Source: Desulfobulbaceae bacterium (GTDB lineage: Bacteria; Desulfobacterota; Desulfobulbia; Desulfobulbales; Desulfobulbaceae). Taken from it: DNA of 8,584 nt. The stretch is taken from assembly GCA_027011235.1 (NCBI GenBank), contig JALVAI010000227.1:1-8584 (forward strand), given 5' to 3'. Every line of letters begins with the position of its first letter. Within the stretch, counting starts at the first letter, position 1. The notes beneath the pieces are model-generated. The model did not search any database and was not told the DNA's origin. It saw only the letters and a list, made by a program, of their open reading frames with translations. The position numbers and the translations under genes are program-made. This document shows, piece after piece, positions 1-6,394 of this stretch.

Positions 1-55
1 ATACAGCAAACAGGGCCATTGCGGCTGTCCAGACATGAATTTTATATATTACCAT
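1..55 (-). CDS. 5' fragment of a gene with a signal-peptide-like N-terminus
   Basis: Reading the minus strand from an ATG at 55-53 gives 18 open codons to the window edge: MVIYKIHVWTAAMALFAV. The pattern is a short segment with basic residues (K5, H7) followed by an uninterrupted hydrophobic stretch, as expected of a signal peptide or first membrane helix. A weak Shine-Dalgarno-like GAG lies about 8 nt before the ATG (TTGAGCTGTG-ATG). The gene would be transcribed away from the plus-strand genes to its right, making 56-405 a divergent intergenic region. No family can be named from 18 residues, and a chance ORF is possible. The call rests only on the start codon and the hydrophobic profile. 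Confidence 0.35.
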   Translation of the reverse strand, partial: MVIYKIHVWTAAMALFAV

Positions 56-158
56 CACAGCTCAACGTGTCAAACCCAAAGCAAGGAATTACTGTTTTTT
101 ATTGCCTTCGGAGCAAAATCCATGCTGTTCGTCCCTGACAGGTGAAACAAAAGCTGGC

Positions 159-187
159 TTGCACTTTCCGCAAAAAATGCCTATAAA
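159..187 (+). promoter_or_regulatory. Candidate sigma70-type promoter
   Basis: TTGCAC (159-164) and TATAAA (182-187) are separated by exactly 17 nt. The -10 box matches the consensus at 5 of 6 positions and the -35 box at only 3 of 6. Transcription would start near 194 and run into the small ORF and the PHP gene, leaving a leader of about 210 nt. The rest of the 56-405 stretch is A-rich and I see no gene in it. The weak -35 and the AT-rich background make this tentative. Confidence 0.35.
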
Positions 188-203
188 TTGATGATCATAT
201 CAA
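188..203. promoter_or_regulatory. Small dyad overlapping the predicted start point
   Basis: TTGAT (188-192) and ATCAA (199-203) form a 5-bp inverted repeat around a six-base centre, directly after the candidate -10 box and over the predicted transcription start near 194. This is where a repressor operator would sit. In AT-rich DNA such a short dyad can easily arise by chance, so it is only a pointer. Confidence 0.2.
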
Positions 204-405
204 CAAGACAAAAAAATCGGCGAGACAAACCCGGAAACGAAATACAAAAAAATCTGTATATTCAACAAAATACAACAACCCATCATATTAAAAAATCTTC
301 ACAGCGAACGTAATTGAGGATAAGCAACAAACGTTGTACCGGATCAAACAGCGCCAATGGCGACATATTTGTTCTGCCGCTGTGATTTGCATATATATTT
401 GCGCA

Positions 406-606
406 ATGAAAAAAATATTCACTCCAACCATAGATTTCAGTAAGGTGGAGACCCTTATATATCACCTTCCCGATGGCCCCACCCTGGCCGTCAACATGCA
501 AAGCAGTTTTGAAGAGATATTTGACCTGGAGATGGAAATCGGCGAGGTCTGTGATACTTCCGATATCGATGGAGTCGTCCATTTTTTCCCAAAGGGAAAT
601 GCATAA
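406..606 (+). CDS. Small hypothetical protein (66 aa) upstream of the PHP gene
   Basis: I do not recognise this protein. It begins MKKIFTPTIDF at an ATG and ends GVVHFFPKGNA before TAA (604-606). The C-terminal half is acidic (SFEEIFDLEMEIGEV, then CDTSDIDG). There is no obvious membrane segment, and it looks like a small soluble domain. No Shine-Dalgarno precedes the ATG. A TTG at 334 in the same frame would add 24 residues, but its nearest purine-rich sequence (GAGGA, 316-320) is 13 nt away, so I prefer the ATG. The TAA lies only 12 nt before the next gene's ATG and in the same frame, which suggests co-translation. It could be a small separate protein, a coupling leader peptide, or a broken-off N-terminal extension of the PHP protein. 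Confidence 0.4.
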   Translation: MKKIFTPTIDFSKVETLIYHLPDGPTLAVNMQSSFEEIFDLEMEIGEVCDTSDIDGVVHFFPKGNA

Positions 607-618
607 TACCAGTCCTGC

Positions 619-1416
619 ATGCCCCACCCCATCAACGTCGATCTTGCCATCGACGGACATATACACACCCGGTTATGCAGACATGCCGAAGGGGCCATGG
701 AAGACTATGTTAAAGCCGCCCTGGATGCCGGATTACGCAAAATCATCTTCCTTGAACATCTTGAGGTAGATATTCACAGCCAGCAACAAAGCTGGCTGGA
801 CCCGGATGACTTTGCCGAATACTTCCGCCAGGGGAGGCGGCTGCAGAAGAAGTACCGCGGCCGCCTGAAGATCGGAATCGGGGTGGAGGCGGGATACAAT
901 CCCCAGGCAATAGAAGACCTGCAGCATACCCTTGCCCGGTATCCCTGGGACACAATCGGCCTCTCCTATCATTTTTATCCGCTGGCTGGAATGCACTATA
1001 CCATGGTAGGCCGCAACCAGGAGCATATTGCCGCCTTGCAGGCAAGGGGCCTTGACAGGGTTGCCGAAGATTATTTCCGCGGCCTGATTCAGGCCCTTGA
1101 GCATATTACCTGCGATAAAATCTGTCACCTTGACGCTGTCATGCGTCATGTTCCCGCATTTCAATTAAATGGCCGCCACCTGGACCTGATCGAGACCCTG
1201 CTTGAACGTATGCGGACAAAAGGAGTGGCACTTGAAGTGAACACGGCCGGTTTTGCCATTGGTGGTCAGCCCCATCCCTGTTCCCGGATAACAAAACGGG
1301 CCATCCAGCTTGCCATTCCCCTGATCGTCGGCTCCGACGCCCACCATCCCTCGCAGGTCGGACGCTTTTTTGAGCGGCTCCCGCATTGGTTCCAGTCCAT
1401 GTTTTCCCGATCATGA
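619..1416 (+). CDS. PHP-domain phosphoesterase, histidinol-phosphatase-like
   Basis: This 265-residue protein has the polymerase-and-histidinol-phosphatase (PHP) metal-dependent hydrolase fold in near-canonical form. In order: DGHIHT (H14, H16) and the nearby H22; the FLEHLE segment (E46, H47); GVEAGY with E90; SYHFY with H118; CHLDAVMRH with H170; EVNTAGF near 206-212; and GSDAHHP with D240 and H242. These residues form the trinuclear metal site of HisJ/HisK-type histidinol phosphatases, and the length matches that family. The likely reaction is cytoplasmic hydrolysis of a phosphate monoester, with histidinol phosphate (histidine biosynthesis) as the best-known substrate. No other his gene is visible, so a different phosphorylated substrate is possible. 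The ATG at 619 has no Shine-Dalgarno and follows an in-frame stop by 12 nt, which points to reinitiation after the upstream small ORF. Confidence 0.85.
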   Translation: MPHPINVDLAIDGHIHTRLCRHAEGAMEDYVKAALDAGLRKIIFLEHLEVDIHSQQQSWLDPDDFAEYFRQGRRLQKKYRGRLKIGIGVEAGYNPQAIEDLQHTLARYPWDTIGLSYHFYPLAGMHYTMVGRNQEHIAALQARGLDRVAEDYFRGLIQALEHITCDKICHLDAVMRHVPAFQLNGRHLDLIETLLERMRTKGVALEVNTAGFAIGGQPHPCSRITKRAIQLAIPLIVGSDAHHPSQVGRFFERLPHWFQSMFSRS

Positions 1417-1545
1417 TCTCTTTTTCCGCCAAATTAACCTCCCAAAATCAGCCCATATCTTCTTTCCGCAGGATTTTTTTTAATCTCCCTTCTCCGATGT
1501 CAGAAAAATGTAAGACCCCCATGATATAGTGGATAAAGAATAGAG

Positions 1546-1680
1546 GGTGCCTTGAAAAATTAAAATTTTCATTCGAGCTCAAAGAACAGAAAAATTAAAA
1601 AGGGCAGCATATTAGACATATGTGAGCATTTTTGATTTTTCTGTGACGCAGAGATCGGGCGGCAATTTTTCAAGGTGGCC
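1546..1680. mobile_element. MITE-like palindromic element with TAGAG target duplication
   Basis: The left end GGTGCCTTGAAAAATT (1546-1561) and the right end AATTTTTCAAGGTGGCC (1664-1680) are inverted repeats: 12 bp are perfect (1550-1561 with 1664-1675) and GG/CC closes the outer ends after one gap and two transitions. The pentamer TAGAG stands immediately outside both ends (1541-1545 and 1681-1685), as a target-site duplication would. Inside lie further nested inverted repeats and a direct repeat of GAAAAATTAAAA (1554-1565 and 1589-1600). There is no coding capacity. Short length, terminal inverted repeats, AT richness and flanking duplication are the defining traits of a miniature inverted-repeat transposable element. 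I cannot assign a parent transposase family from one copy, and a structured RNA or chance palindrome is the alternative. It occupies most of the useful sequence in the gap 1417-1741; 1417-1540 shows nothing I can support. Confidence 0.55.
1586..1644. repeat. Inner long inverted repeat (hairpin) of the element
   Basis: The 16-nt arm ACAGAAAAATTAAAAA (1586-1601) pairs with TTTTTGATTTTTCTGT (1629-1644) at 15 of 16 positions, and the one exception is a G-T wobble. Within the 27-nt loop, CATAT (1608-1612) and ATATG (1618-1622) pair again around a five-base loop. As RNA this would be a long stem with an internal bulge. It sits almost centrally in the larger palindrome, so the whole 135 bp can fold on itself. 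Confidence 0.7.
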
Positions 1681-1726
1681 TAGAGTTTTGCATGCTCTAT
1701 ATGGCGAAGGGTGAGTAGAATGACAA

Positions 1727-1737
1727 GGGGGGGGAAG
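1727..1737 (+). promoter_or_regulatory. Shine-Dalgarno region containing an eight-G run
   Basis: Eight consecutive Gs (1727-1734) followed by AAG lie just before the ATG at 1742. The purine-rich stretch can pair with the anti-Shine-Dalgarno sequence and supports the choice of this start. A G8 homopolymer is prone to slippage and could alter the spacing to the start codon. Confidence 0.5.
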
Positions 1738-1741
1738 AATT

Positions 1742-2071
1742 ATGCAACCAGGGAACAGAAGGGAAACTGAGCAATGGCTGAGAGTTTCCGCCCAGATTCT
1801 GCAGGAAGAACCTGGGCGGTTGCAATATCGTCTGCTCCAGATATTTAAAGACAAACCCGCATTGGCCTGCTATGCAACAGAGCTGGCCCAGCTTCGAATG
1901 ATCGGGCCTATGATGGAACAATACCTTTTGCGCATATGGGATGCAACGTCGCCAAATGGTATCGATCAAATAGTTGGTGAAATCAATCCTGAACAGCCCT
2001 CCGACAGGGCTCTCCGGTTCCTGGCCCGGCTGGTCAAAAAAGAAATTGAACACGACCAGGCGCCCCATTAA
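1742..2071 (+). CDS. Hypothetical soluble helical protein (109 aa)
   Basis: I do not recognise this family. The protein is rich in charged residues, glutamine and leucine, with several amphipathic helical stretches, for example around residues 9-35 (QEEPGRLQYRLLQIFKD) and 45-67 (LRMIGPMMEQYLLRIWD). A C-terminal helix carries RFLARLVKKEIEHD. There is no signal peptide or membrane segment, so it is probably cytoplasmic. Support for it being real comes from the purine-rich ribosome binding region directly upstream and from a balanced amino-acid composition, unlike the opposite-strand reading frame. It follows the MITE-like element by about 60 nt and is convergent with the HEAT-receiver gene. No promoter with both boxes is visible; TAGAAT at 1716-1721 resembles a -10 but lacks a -35. 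Confidence 0.6.
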   Translation: MQPGNRRETEQWLRVSAQILQEEPGRLQYRLLQIFKDKPALACYATELAQLRMIGPMMEQYLLRIWDATSPNGIDQIVGEINPEQPSDRALRFLARLVKKEIEHDQAPH

Positions 2072-2082
2072 AGGGTGCGTTT

Positions 2083-2100
2083 GCCATGATCAGGCATGGC
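2083..2100. repeat. Hairpin in the convergent gap
   Basis: GCCATG (2083-2088) and CATGGC (2095-2100) form a perfect 6-bp stem with a six-base loop between two convergent genes. No T-run follows on either strand, so it does not qualify as an intrinsic terminator. The remainder of 2072-2197 shows nothing further. Confidence 0.3.
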
Positions 2101-2197
2101 CGCAAAGGAGATCAACAGCCAGCCACAACAACATTCAAGGGACAGGTTGCAAACCTTGGATGACCACGATAATCTCCGGCAATCTCTCTGGAAACCA

Positions 2198-3829
2198 TCA
2201 GGGAACCGGAATATATTTGCCAATGGCTGCTTTCAGGGATTCGGCATTAAATGGCTTGATCAGAATGTCATTTACGCCGGCAGCCTCAGCCGCCTCATGG
2301 TCCTGGGTATCACTCTGGGTCGTCACCATGATGACCGGTAATTCTTCCGCGGAATATTTTTTCCGTATTCCCTGGGTCAGTTGAATGCCGGATATTTCCG
2401 GCATATTCAAATCGGTCAGCACCAGGCTCGGTTTTTCCTTTTCCAGCCACTCCAGGGCCCCGGCGGGAAATTCAAACAGGACCGGCTCAAAACCGATTTC
2501 ATGGAGTGTTGCCTTATAGATATTGAGGATCATCCTCGAATCATCAACCGCGCATATCTTGGCCCTGACCGCACCGCTGTCTTTTCCCTCTCCAGCCACC
2601 CTGGCGGCAAAATCATCAAACCCGTTTTTCCTGAGCAGGGCAATGTAGTGGTCCCGTATGTCCTTGTGACTGTGGGGCAGATAGTCCAGCGCCATTTCCT
2701 GAAAATAATCTTCGCCGGCAAGACTTAAAAAGATATTATCGACCTGGGCATTGGTTATTATCTTGACGATATGACGGGCCTCATCGTCCTTGCTGCGGAT
2801 CATGTTCTTGATGCCTGCGGCAAGGATCTCGTTAAAATTACGATCAATGGCCCGGGCCGCTGCCACACAGACATGGTCCTCCTTGTCGGTCAGACCGGCC
2901 GCCAGGGTATAGGCCCCTTTACGAAGGGGCAACAGGGCCAGCGCCTCATAGGCGGCAAAACGGACATTGGCGTTTTTCGGTACCGTATCCAAAAGCTTGC
3001 GGATAGGCATGATGGCACTCTCATCACCTATATCACCAAGCACATTCAGGGTGTGGATGAGAAAATCATCATCATGCTCTTTCAGGTTTTCGATCAGCAC
3101 CGGCACGGATTTCACCCCGATCCGAATCAGTTCATCCTTGGCATAGATGCGCATGTGCGCATGATGGGAACGCAGCGTATCATTGAGCTTTTCCAGGGAA
3201 ACCTGGTCCTGTACATCTGCAAAGATCCCAAGGATCAACAGGTCAAGCTCATTGTCTGTGCCCATCCGTTCCGCCAACCGATGCATGGCCGTGGGAGTGC
3301 CTACCTGCCCAAGGGCATGAATGGCCGTAATGATCAACTCCCGGTCAGCGGCATACAGATAATCGGTCAGGGTATTGATACATTGCGGGTCGCCGATCAG
3401 GCCAAGGGTCTCGATAATCAGCTTCAACAGATGACCGTCTTCGGTTTCCCCGAGCAGATCAATCAGGGCAGGTGTTGCCTCTTCAAGCTTCAACTCTCCT
3501 GCCGTTTCAACCAGGATCGTTTTATCCTGGATAACCGGATTTCGAAGCCCGTCAATCAGCAAATCCGGGTAGGCAATCAGGTGCGAAATAAGGGTTTCCC
3601 GGATAACCGGCAATTCCTCTGCCAGGTCAGGGAACGTGGTCAGCACATGGTTAAGAAGGGGAATGGCAAAATCGGCATCGGCCCGGGAAAGTTCATACAG
3701 AAGACGATGCTGGGTCTTTCTGTCAACACTGCCGAGATGATCAAGGACCAACCGCGCCTTTAACGAATCGCCGGTTGCAATATTCGCCCTGATCTCCTCA
3801 ATCATATGTTCTTCATTCAGTTCCGCCAT
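2198..3829 (-). CDS. HEAT-repeat protein with C-terminal response-regulator receiver domain
   Basis: This 543-residue protein has two parts. Residues from about 20 to 400 are repeated helix pairs of HEAT type; clear units include ATPALIDLL...IIETLGLIGD (119-147), ELIITAIHALGQVG (164-177), FLIHTLNVLGDIGD (256-269) and VRFAAYEALALL (289-300). Residues of about 423-541 form a CheY-like receiver with all key positions present: acidic pair D429-D430, phospho-acceptor D473 in LTDLNMPEISG, switch T503/T504 and K525 in LIKPF. Phosphorylation at D473 by a histidine kinase would presumably change what the HEAT scaffold binds. There is no DNA-binding or enzymatic output domain. The ATG at 3829 is preceded by GGAGAAG at good spacing. 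It lies 50 nt after the flavoprotein gene and is the last visible gene of the operon. No kinase is encoded in the window, so its partner is unknown. Confidence 0.85.
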   Translation of the reverse strand: MAELNEEHMIEEIRANIATGDSLKARLVLDHLGSVDRKTQHRLLYELSRADADFAIPLLNHVLTTFPDLAEELPVIRETLISHLIAYPDLLIDGLRNPVIQDKTILVETAGELKLEEATPALIDLLGETEDGHLLKLIIETLGLIGDPQCINTLTDYLYAADRELIITAIHALGQVGTPTAMHRLAERMGTDNELDLLILGIFADVQDQVSLEKLNDTLRSHHAHMRIYAKDELIRIGVKSVPVLIENLKEHDDDFLIHTLNVLGDIGDESAIMPIRKLLDTVPKNANVRFAAYEALALLPLRKGAYTLAAGLTDKEDHVCVAAARAIDRNFNEILAAGIKNMIRSKDDEARHIVKIITNAQVDNIFLSLAGEDYFQEMALDYLPHSHKDIRDHYIALLRKNGFDDFAARVAGEGKDSGAVRAKICAVDDSRMILNIYKATLHEIGFEPVLFEFPAGALEWLEKEKPSLVLTDLNMPEISGIQLTQGIRKKYSAEELPVIMVTTQSDTQDHEAAEAAGVNDILIKPFNAESLKAAIGKYIPVP

Positions 3830-3879
3830 TCATTCTTCTCCACATCAATTGCATTTCCGACCGCCGGACTGTTGCTCCG

Positions 3880-5604
3880 TTATGGCAGCCAGTCCACGCC
3901 AAGACGCCGAATCACATTAAAACCACCACTTACTACCATGGTATTGTTTTTACCGATATGGTCAAGGAAAATCTGTACCTCATAGGAACGGGTACCGGCA
4001 TCGCAGAGGATGATCATTGTCCTGTCTTCCGGAATTTCCTCATATCGCTTGCGTACCTCGATGTAGGGAATAGCCAGCCAGCGCTCCTTGCCGAACTTTT
4101 CCACAAACGGGCCCGCTTCCAGGGGATGCCTGATATCCAGGGCCATCCAGTCCGGCTCCAGGGAAAAGTCTTCCATCCAGGCCAGGAAACGGTCCATGTC
4201 AAGTTTGCGCAGACGATCGGCACAGAGATTATCGGCGACAAAGGCGGCCGCGTTGATCGAATCAATGGCCGCGGAAAATGGTGGCGCATAGGCCATTTCC
4301 GCATCCCGGAAGTCCTCGATAACAGCGCCGGCGGTTATCATGACGGCAGCGGCATCAATGCGGACGGAGATGGCATCATTCATAACGCCAAAACCCTGCA
4401 ACCCGAGAACCCGCCTACTCGTCCGGTCAAAAACCAGCTGAAAGACGGCAATGGCCTCGCCCGGAAAAAAATGGGCCCGGTCCGCCGGTGCGGTCAGGGC
4501 GTAATCAGCATCAAATCCTTCAGCCAGCGCCGCTTCATAGGTCAATCCGGTGGCCCCTATACAGCGATCAAAGGCCTTCATGATAAAGGAGCCAACGGTT
4601 CCTTTGAAACGGCTGGCTATTCCGGCCATATTGTCTCCGGCTACCCTGCCCTCCCGGTTGGCAAGTGATCCCAGGGGCGCATAGGTTTCCCGACCGCTGA
4701 CCAGATTGGTCAGGGCGACACAGTCACCGGCCGCGTAAATGTCCGGATCACTGGTCTGCATGCGCTGGTTGACGATAATTCCGCCCCAGGGCGCCACCAG
4801 AAGCCCGGCCTCGGCCGCAAGTTCACTGCGGGGCCTGACACCGGCGGCCATGATCACTAAATCGGCATCCAGGGTCCTTTTCGGTGTCTGCACCCCGATC
4901 ACCATCCCCTTTTCGTCACCGAGGATGGCCGTTGCCCCTTCACTGGTAAACACTCTGACATCTTTTTCCTCAAGGTGGGCTTTCAGCATGCCGGCAAACT
5001 GCCAGTCAACAATCTTCGGCAATAGCTGCGGCATGAACTCGATCAAGGTGGTTTCAATACCCCAGAGATCCTTCAGGGCCTCGGCCATTTCCACGCCAAT
5101 GGCCCCGCCGCCGATAACCACGGCCCTGGAAACCTTGCCGCCTGCTATCCGCTTTTTAATTTCAATGGCCTTGTGCAAATTGGCAATGGTAAAGACTCCG
5201 TCCAGATCACTGCCGGGAATGGGCAGGACAAATGGCCTGGCGCCGGTGGCCAGCATCAATTTATCATAGGGAAGTTCCCTTTCTTCACCACTGTCCAGGT
5301 TTTTCACCTGCACAACCTTTTCCTTCCGGTCAATGGCCAGGGCCCGGGTCCTGGTCAGGACATTCACCCCTTTGGCCTGCCGGAAAAATGTTTCATCCCG
5401 CACCATGTGAAAACTGGTTGAACGTAATTCCGCCTCATCCGAGACATCACCACACACGTAATAGGGGATTCCACAGCCACCGTAGGAAATCAGGCTGTCC
5501 TGGTCAACCATGGTGACATCCCAGCCCGGCCGCAGACGTTTGAGATGACAGGCCGCCTTGGGACCGGCCGCAACCGCGCCGATGATAACTATTTTTTTCT
5601 CCAT
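3880..5604 (-). CDS. CoA-disulfide/persulfide reductase with rhodanese domain (CoADR-RHD)
   Basis: This 574-residue flavoprotein belongs to the pyridine nucleotide-disulfide oxidoreductase superfamily. An N-terminal FAD-binding IIGAVAAG motif (7-14) is followed by SYGGCGIPYYV with the single redox cysteine C44 typical of CoA-disulfide reductase and NADH oxidase relatives. The NAD(P)H site is VVIGGGAIGVEMAE (162-175), and the second FAD motif is YAAGDC (290-295). A dimerisation domain follows, and a rhodanese domain (about 475-574) ends the protein, with active-site loop CDAGTRS (C534). Characterised members of this fusion reduce CoA disulfide, CoA persulfide or polysulfide with NAD(P)H in the cytoplasm. 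Both cysteines are intact, so activity is expected. GGAGGAGA (5618-5611) gives a strong ribosome binding site. The gene is 42 nt after DUF190. Exact substrate preference cannot be read from sequence. Confidence 0.88.
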   Translation of the reverse strand: MEKKIVIIGAVAAGPKAACHLKRLRPGWDVTMVDQDSLISYGGCGIPYYVCGDVSDEAELRSTSFHMVRDETFFRQAKGVNVLTRTRALAIDRKEKVVQVKNLDSGEERELPYDKLMLATGARPFVLPIPGSDLDGVFTIANLHKAIEIKKRIAGGKVSRAVVIGGGAIGVEMAEALKDLWGIETTLIEFMPQLLPKIVDWQFAGMLKAHLEEKDVRVFTSEGATAILGDEKGMVIGVQTPKRTLDADLVIMAAGVRPRSELAAEAGLLVAPWGGIIVNQRMQTSDPDIYAAGDCVALTNLVSGRETYAPLGSLANREGRVAGDNMAGIASRFKGTVGSFIMKAFDRCIGATGLTYEAALAEGFDADYALTAPADRAHFFPGEAIAVFQLVFDRTSRRVLGLQGFGVMNDAISVRIDAAAVMITAGAVIEDFRDAEMAYAPPFSAAIDSINAAAFVADNLCADRLRKLDMDRFLAWMEDFSLEPDWMALDIRHPLEAGPFVEKFGKERWLAIPYIEVRKRYEEIPEDRTMIILCDAGTRSYEVQIFLDHIGKNNTMVVSGGFNVIRRLGVDWLP

Positions 5605-5646
5605 CCTTGTTCTCCTCCAAAATCTATCGACAAGCAGGGCTGTTCT

Positions 5647-5994
5647 TTATTTCTTCTTATTTTTCTTGTGCCTGTACAGGCGAATATGCATCTTTTCCAT
5701 GGTAACCAGCCCCTCGCCGATGACCGGATCGATCAGGTCAAGAAAATCTTCGAGCAGGTTCTGTTCATCAACCAGCTCGATGATAACAGGCAAATCCTCG
5801 GACAGACAGAGGATCGAGGCTGTTTTTATGCGTGAGCTTGCTCCGTATCCCATCATACCACGGGTGACCGTTGCCCCGGCAATGCCGCATTCACGGGCCT
5901 TGCTGACAATCCACTCATACAGATGCCTGCCATGATAACGACTGGATTCCCCGATAATGATACGTAACAGACTGCCTTCCTGCGGAAGCTTCAT
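5647..5994 (-). CDS. DUF190 family protein, partner of CrcB
   Basis: This 115-residue protein matches the DUF190 pattern: RIIIGESSRYHGRHLYEWIV (11-30), then AGATVTRGMMGYGASS (39-54), SEDLPVIIELVD (65-76) and GLVTMEKMHIRLY (95-107). The family is small and soluble, with a ferredoxin-like, PII-resembling fold, and is often encoded beside crcB; its biochemical role is unsettled. The lysine-rich tail RHKKNKKK is extra and basic. The ATG at 5994 begins 2 nt after the crcB stop, and its GGAGGT ribosome binding site is embedded in the last codons of crcB, so translation of the two is probably coupled. A regulatory or accessory role for the fluoride channel is a reasonable inference, not shown here. 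Confidence 0.88.
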   Translation of the reverse strand: MKLPQEGSLLRIIIGESSRYHGRHLYEWIVSKARECGIAGATVTRGMMGYGASSRIKTASILCLSEDLPVIIELVDEQNLLEDFLDLIDPVIGEGLVTMEKMHIRLYRHKKNKKK

Positions 5995-5996
5995 TT

Positions 5997-6389
5997 TTAC
6001 CTCCAGATATTTGCTGCCAGGATACGGCCAAGCCAGACCATACCGACCCCGACAATAACCTGAAACCCTCCATTTATGAGCGCGAGATCGATTCTGTTGT
6101 CCCGAATCAACCCCAGGGTCTCATTGCCAAATGTTGAGAAGGTTGTAAATGCGCCAAGCAGACCGATGAGAACAAATGACCGAAGTTCAGGAGAAAACAT
6201 TGATCTGCTCTCGACAAGCCAGGTCATGAAACCAATAACCAGGCAGCCGATCATATTCACCGACATGGTGCCAAACGGAAAAATAAGAGAACCGCTGCGA
6301 TACTGGACCCAGCCACTGACAAGATAGCGCAGAATCGCGCCGACAAAACCACCGGCGCCGATAATGGCAAGCCTGATAATTGATTCCAT
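5997..6389 (-). CDS. crcB: Fluoride ion channel CrcB/Fluc
   Basis: This 130-residue inner-membrane protein has four predicted membrane helices (about 4-26, 37-58, 69-88, 103-126) and the Fluc signature motifs: GGFVGAILRY (13-22, with R21), FPFGTMSVNMIGC (37-49, with pore asparagine N45) and GLLGAFTTFSTFGNE (76-90). F84 and F87 fall at the spacing from N45 expected of the phenylalanine box, and the TTFST segment would supply the central sodium site. Fluc proteins act as dual-topology dimers that let fluoride leave the cytoplasm. The length is normal and one gene suffices for a homodimer. The ATG at 6389 lies only 5 nt after the AsmA-like stop, and its upstream purines (AAGGGA) are distant, so translation may depend on the preceding gene. 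Confidence 0.95.
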   Translation of the reverse strand: MESIIRLAIIGAGGFVGAILRYLVSGWVQYRSGSLIFPFGTMSVNMIGCLVIGFMTWLVESRSMFSPELRSFVLIGLLGAFTTFSTFGNETLGLIRDNRIDLALINGGFQVIVGVGMVWLGRILAANIWR

Positions 6390-6394
6390 GGTTG

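Noticed and set aside
369..406. TTGTTC-17-TATATA giving a leaderless transcript at the ATG 406
   Set aside because: The -35 matches only 3 of 6 positions and the -10 lies in a run of alternating A and T, so the match is not distinguishable from chance.
283..666. Minus-strand open frame of 127 codons over the small ORF
   Set aside because: It overlaps the start of the PHP gene on the opposite strand. Its composition is not convincing and no ribosome binding site is visible.
1474..1481. T8 run after the PHP gene as an intrinsic terminator
   Set aside because: Only a 3-bp stem (TCC-GCA-GGA) precedes it, which is too weak for a terminator hairpin.
1676..1692. Sigma54-like TGGCC...TTGCA before the 109-aa gene
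   Set aside because: The GG-to-GC spacing is one base too long, and it spans the edge of the palindromic element.
1697..2068. Minus-strand open frame of 123 codons opposite the 109-aa gene
   Set aside because: The translation is unusually rich in F, P, S and C, with no motif. The plus-strand frame has the ribosome binding region and the better composition.
2913..2930. Perfect 7-bp hairpin GCCCCTT-TACG-AAGGGGC
   Set aside because: It lies inside the HEAT-repeat coding region (encoding LPLRKG on the minus strand) and has no T-run. It is probably a coding coincidence.
2771..3763. Long plus-strand open frame (330 codons) opposite the HEAT-receiver gene
   Set aside because: It lies wholly antisense to a gene with clear domains, and its translation shows no fold-like pattern. 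It is a by-product of codon use on the coding strand.
3958..4668. Plus-strand open frame of 236 codons opposite the CoADR-rhodanese gene
   Set aside because: It is antisense to a strongly supported flavoprotein with intact motifs, and it has no ribosome binding site or recognisable domain.
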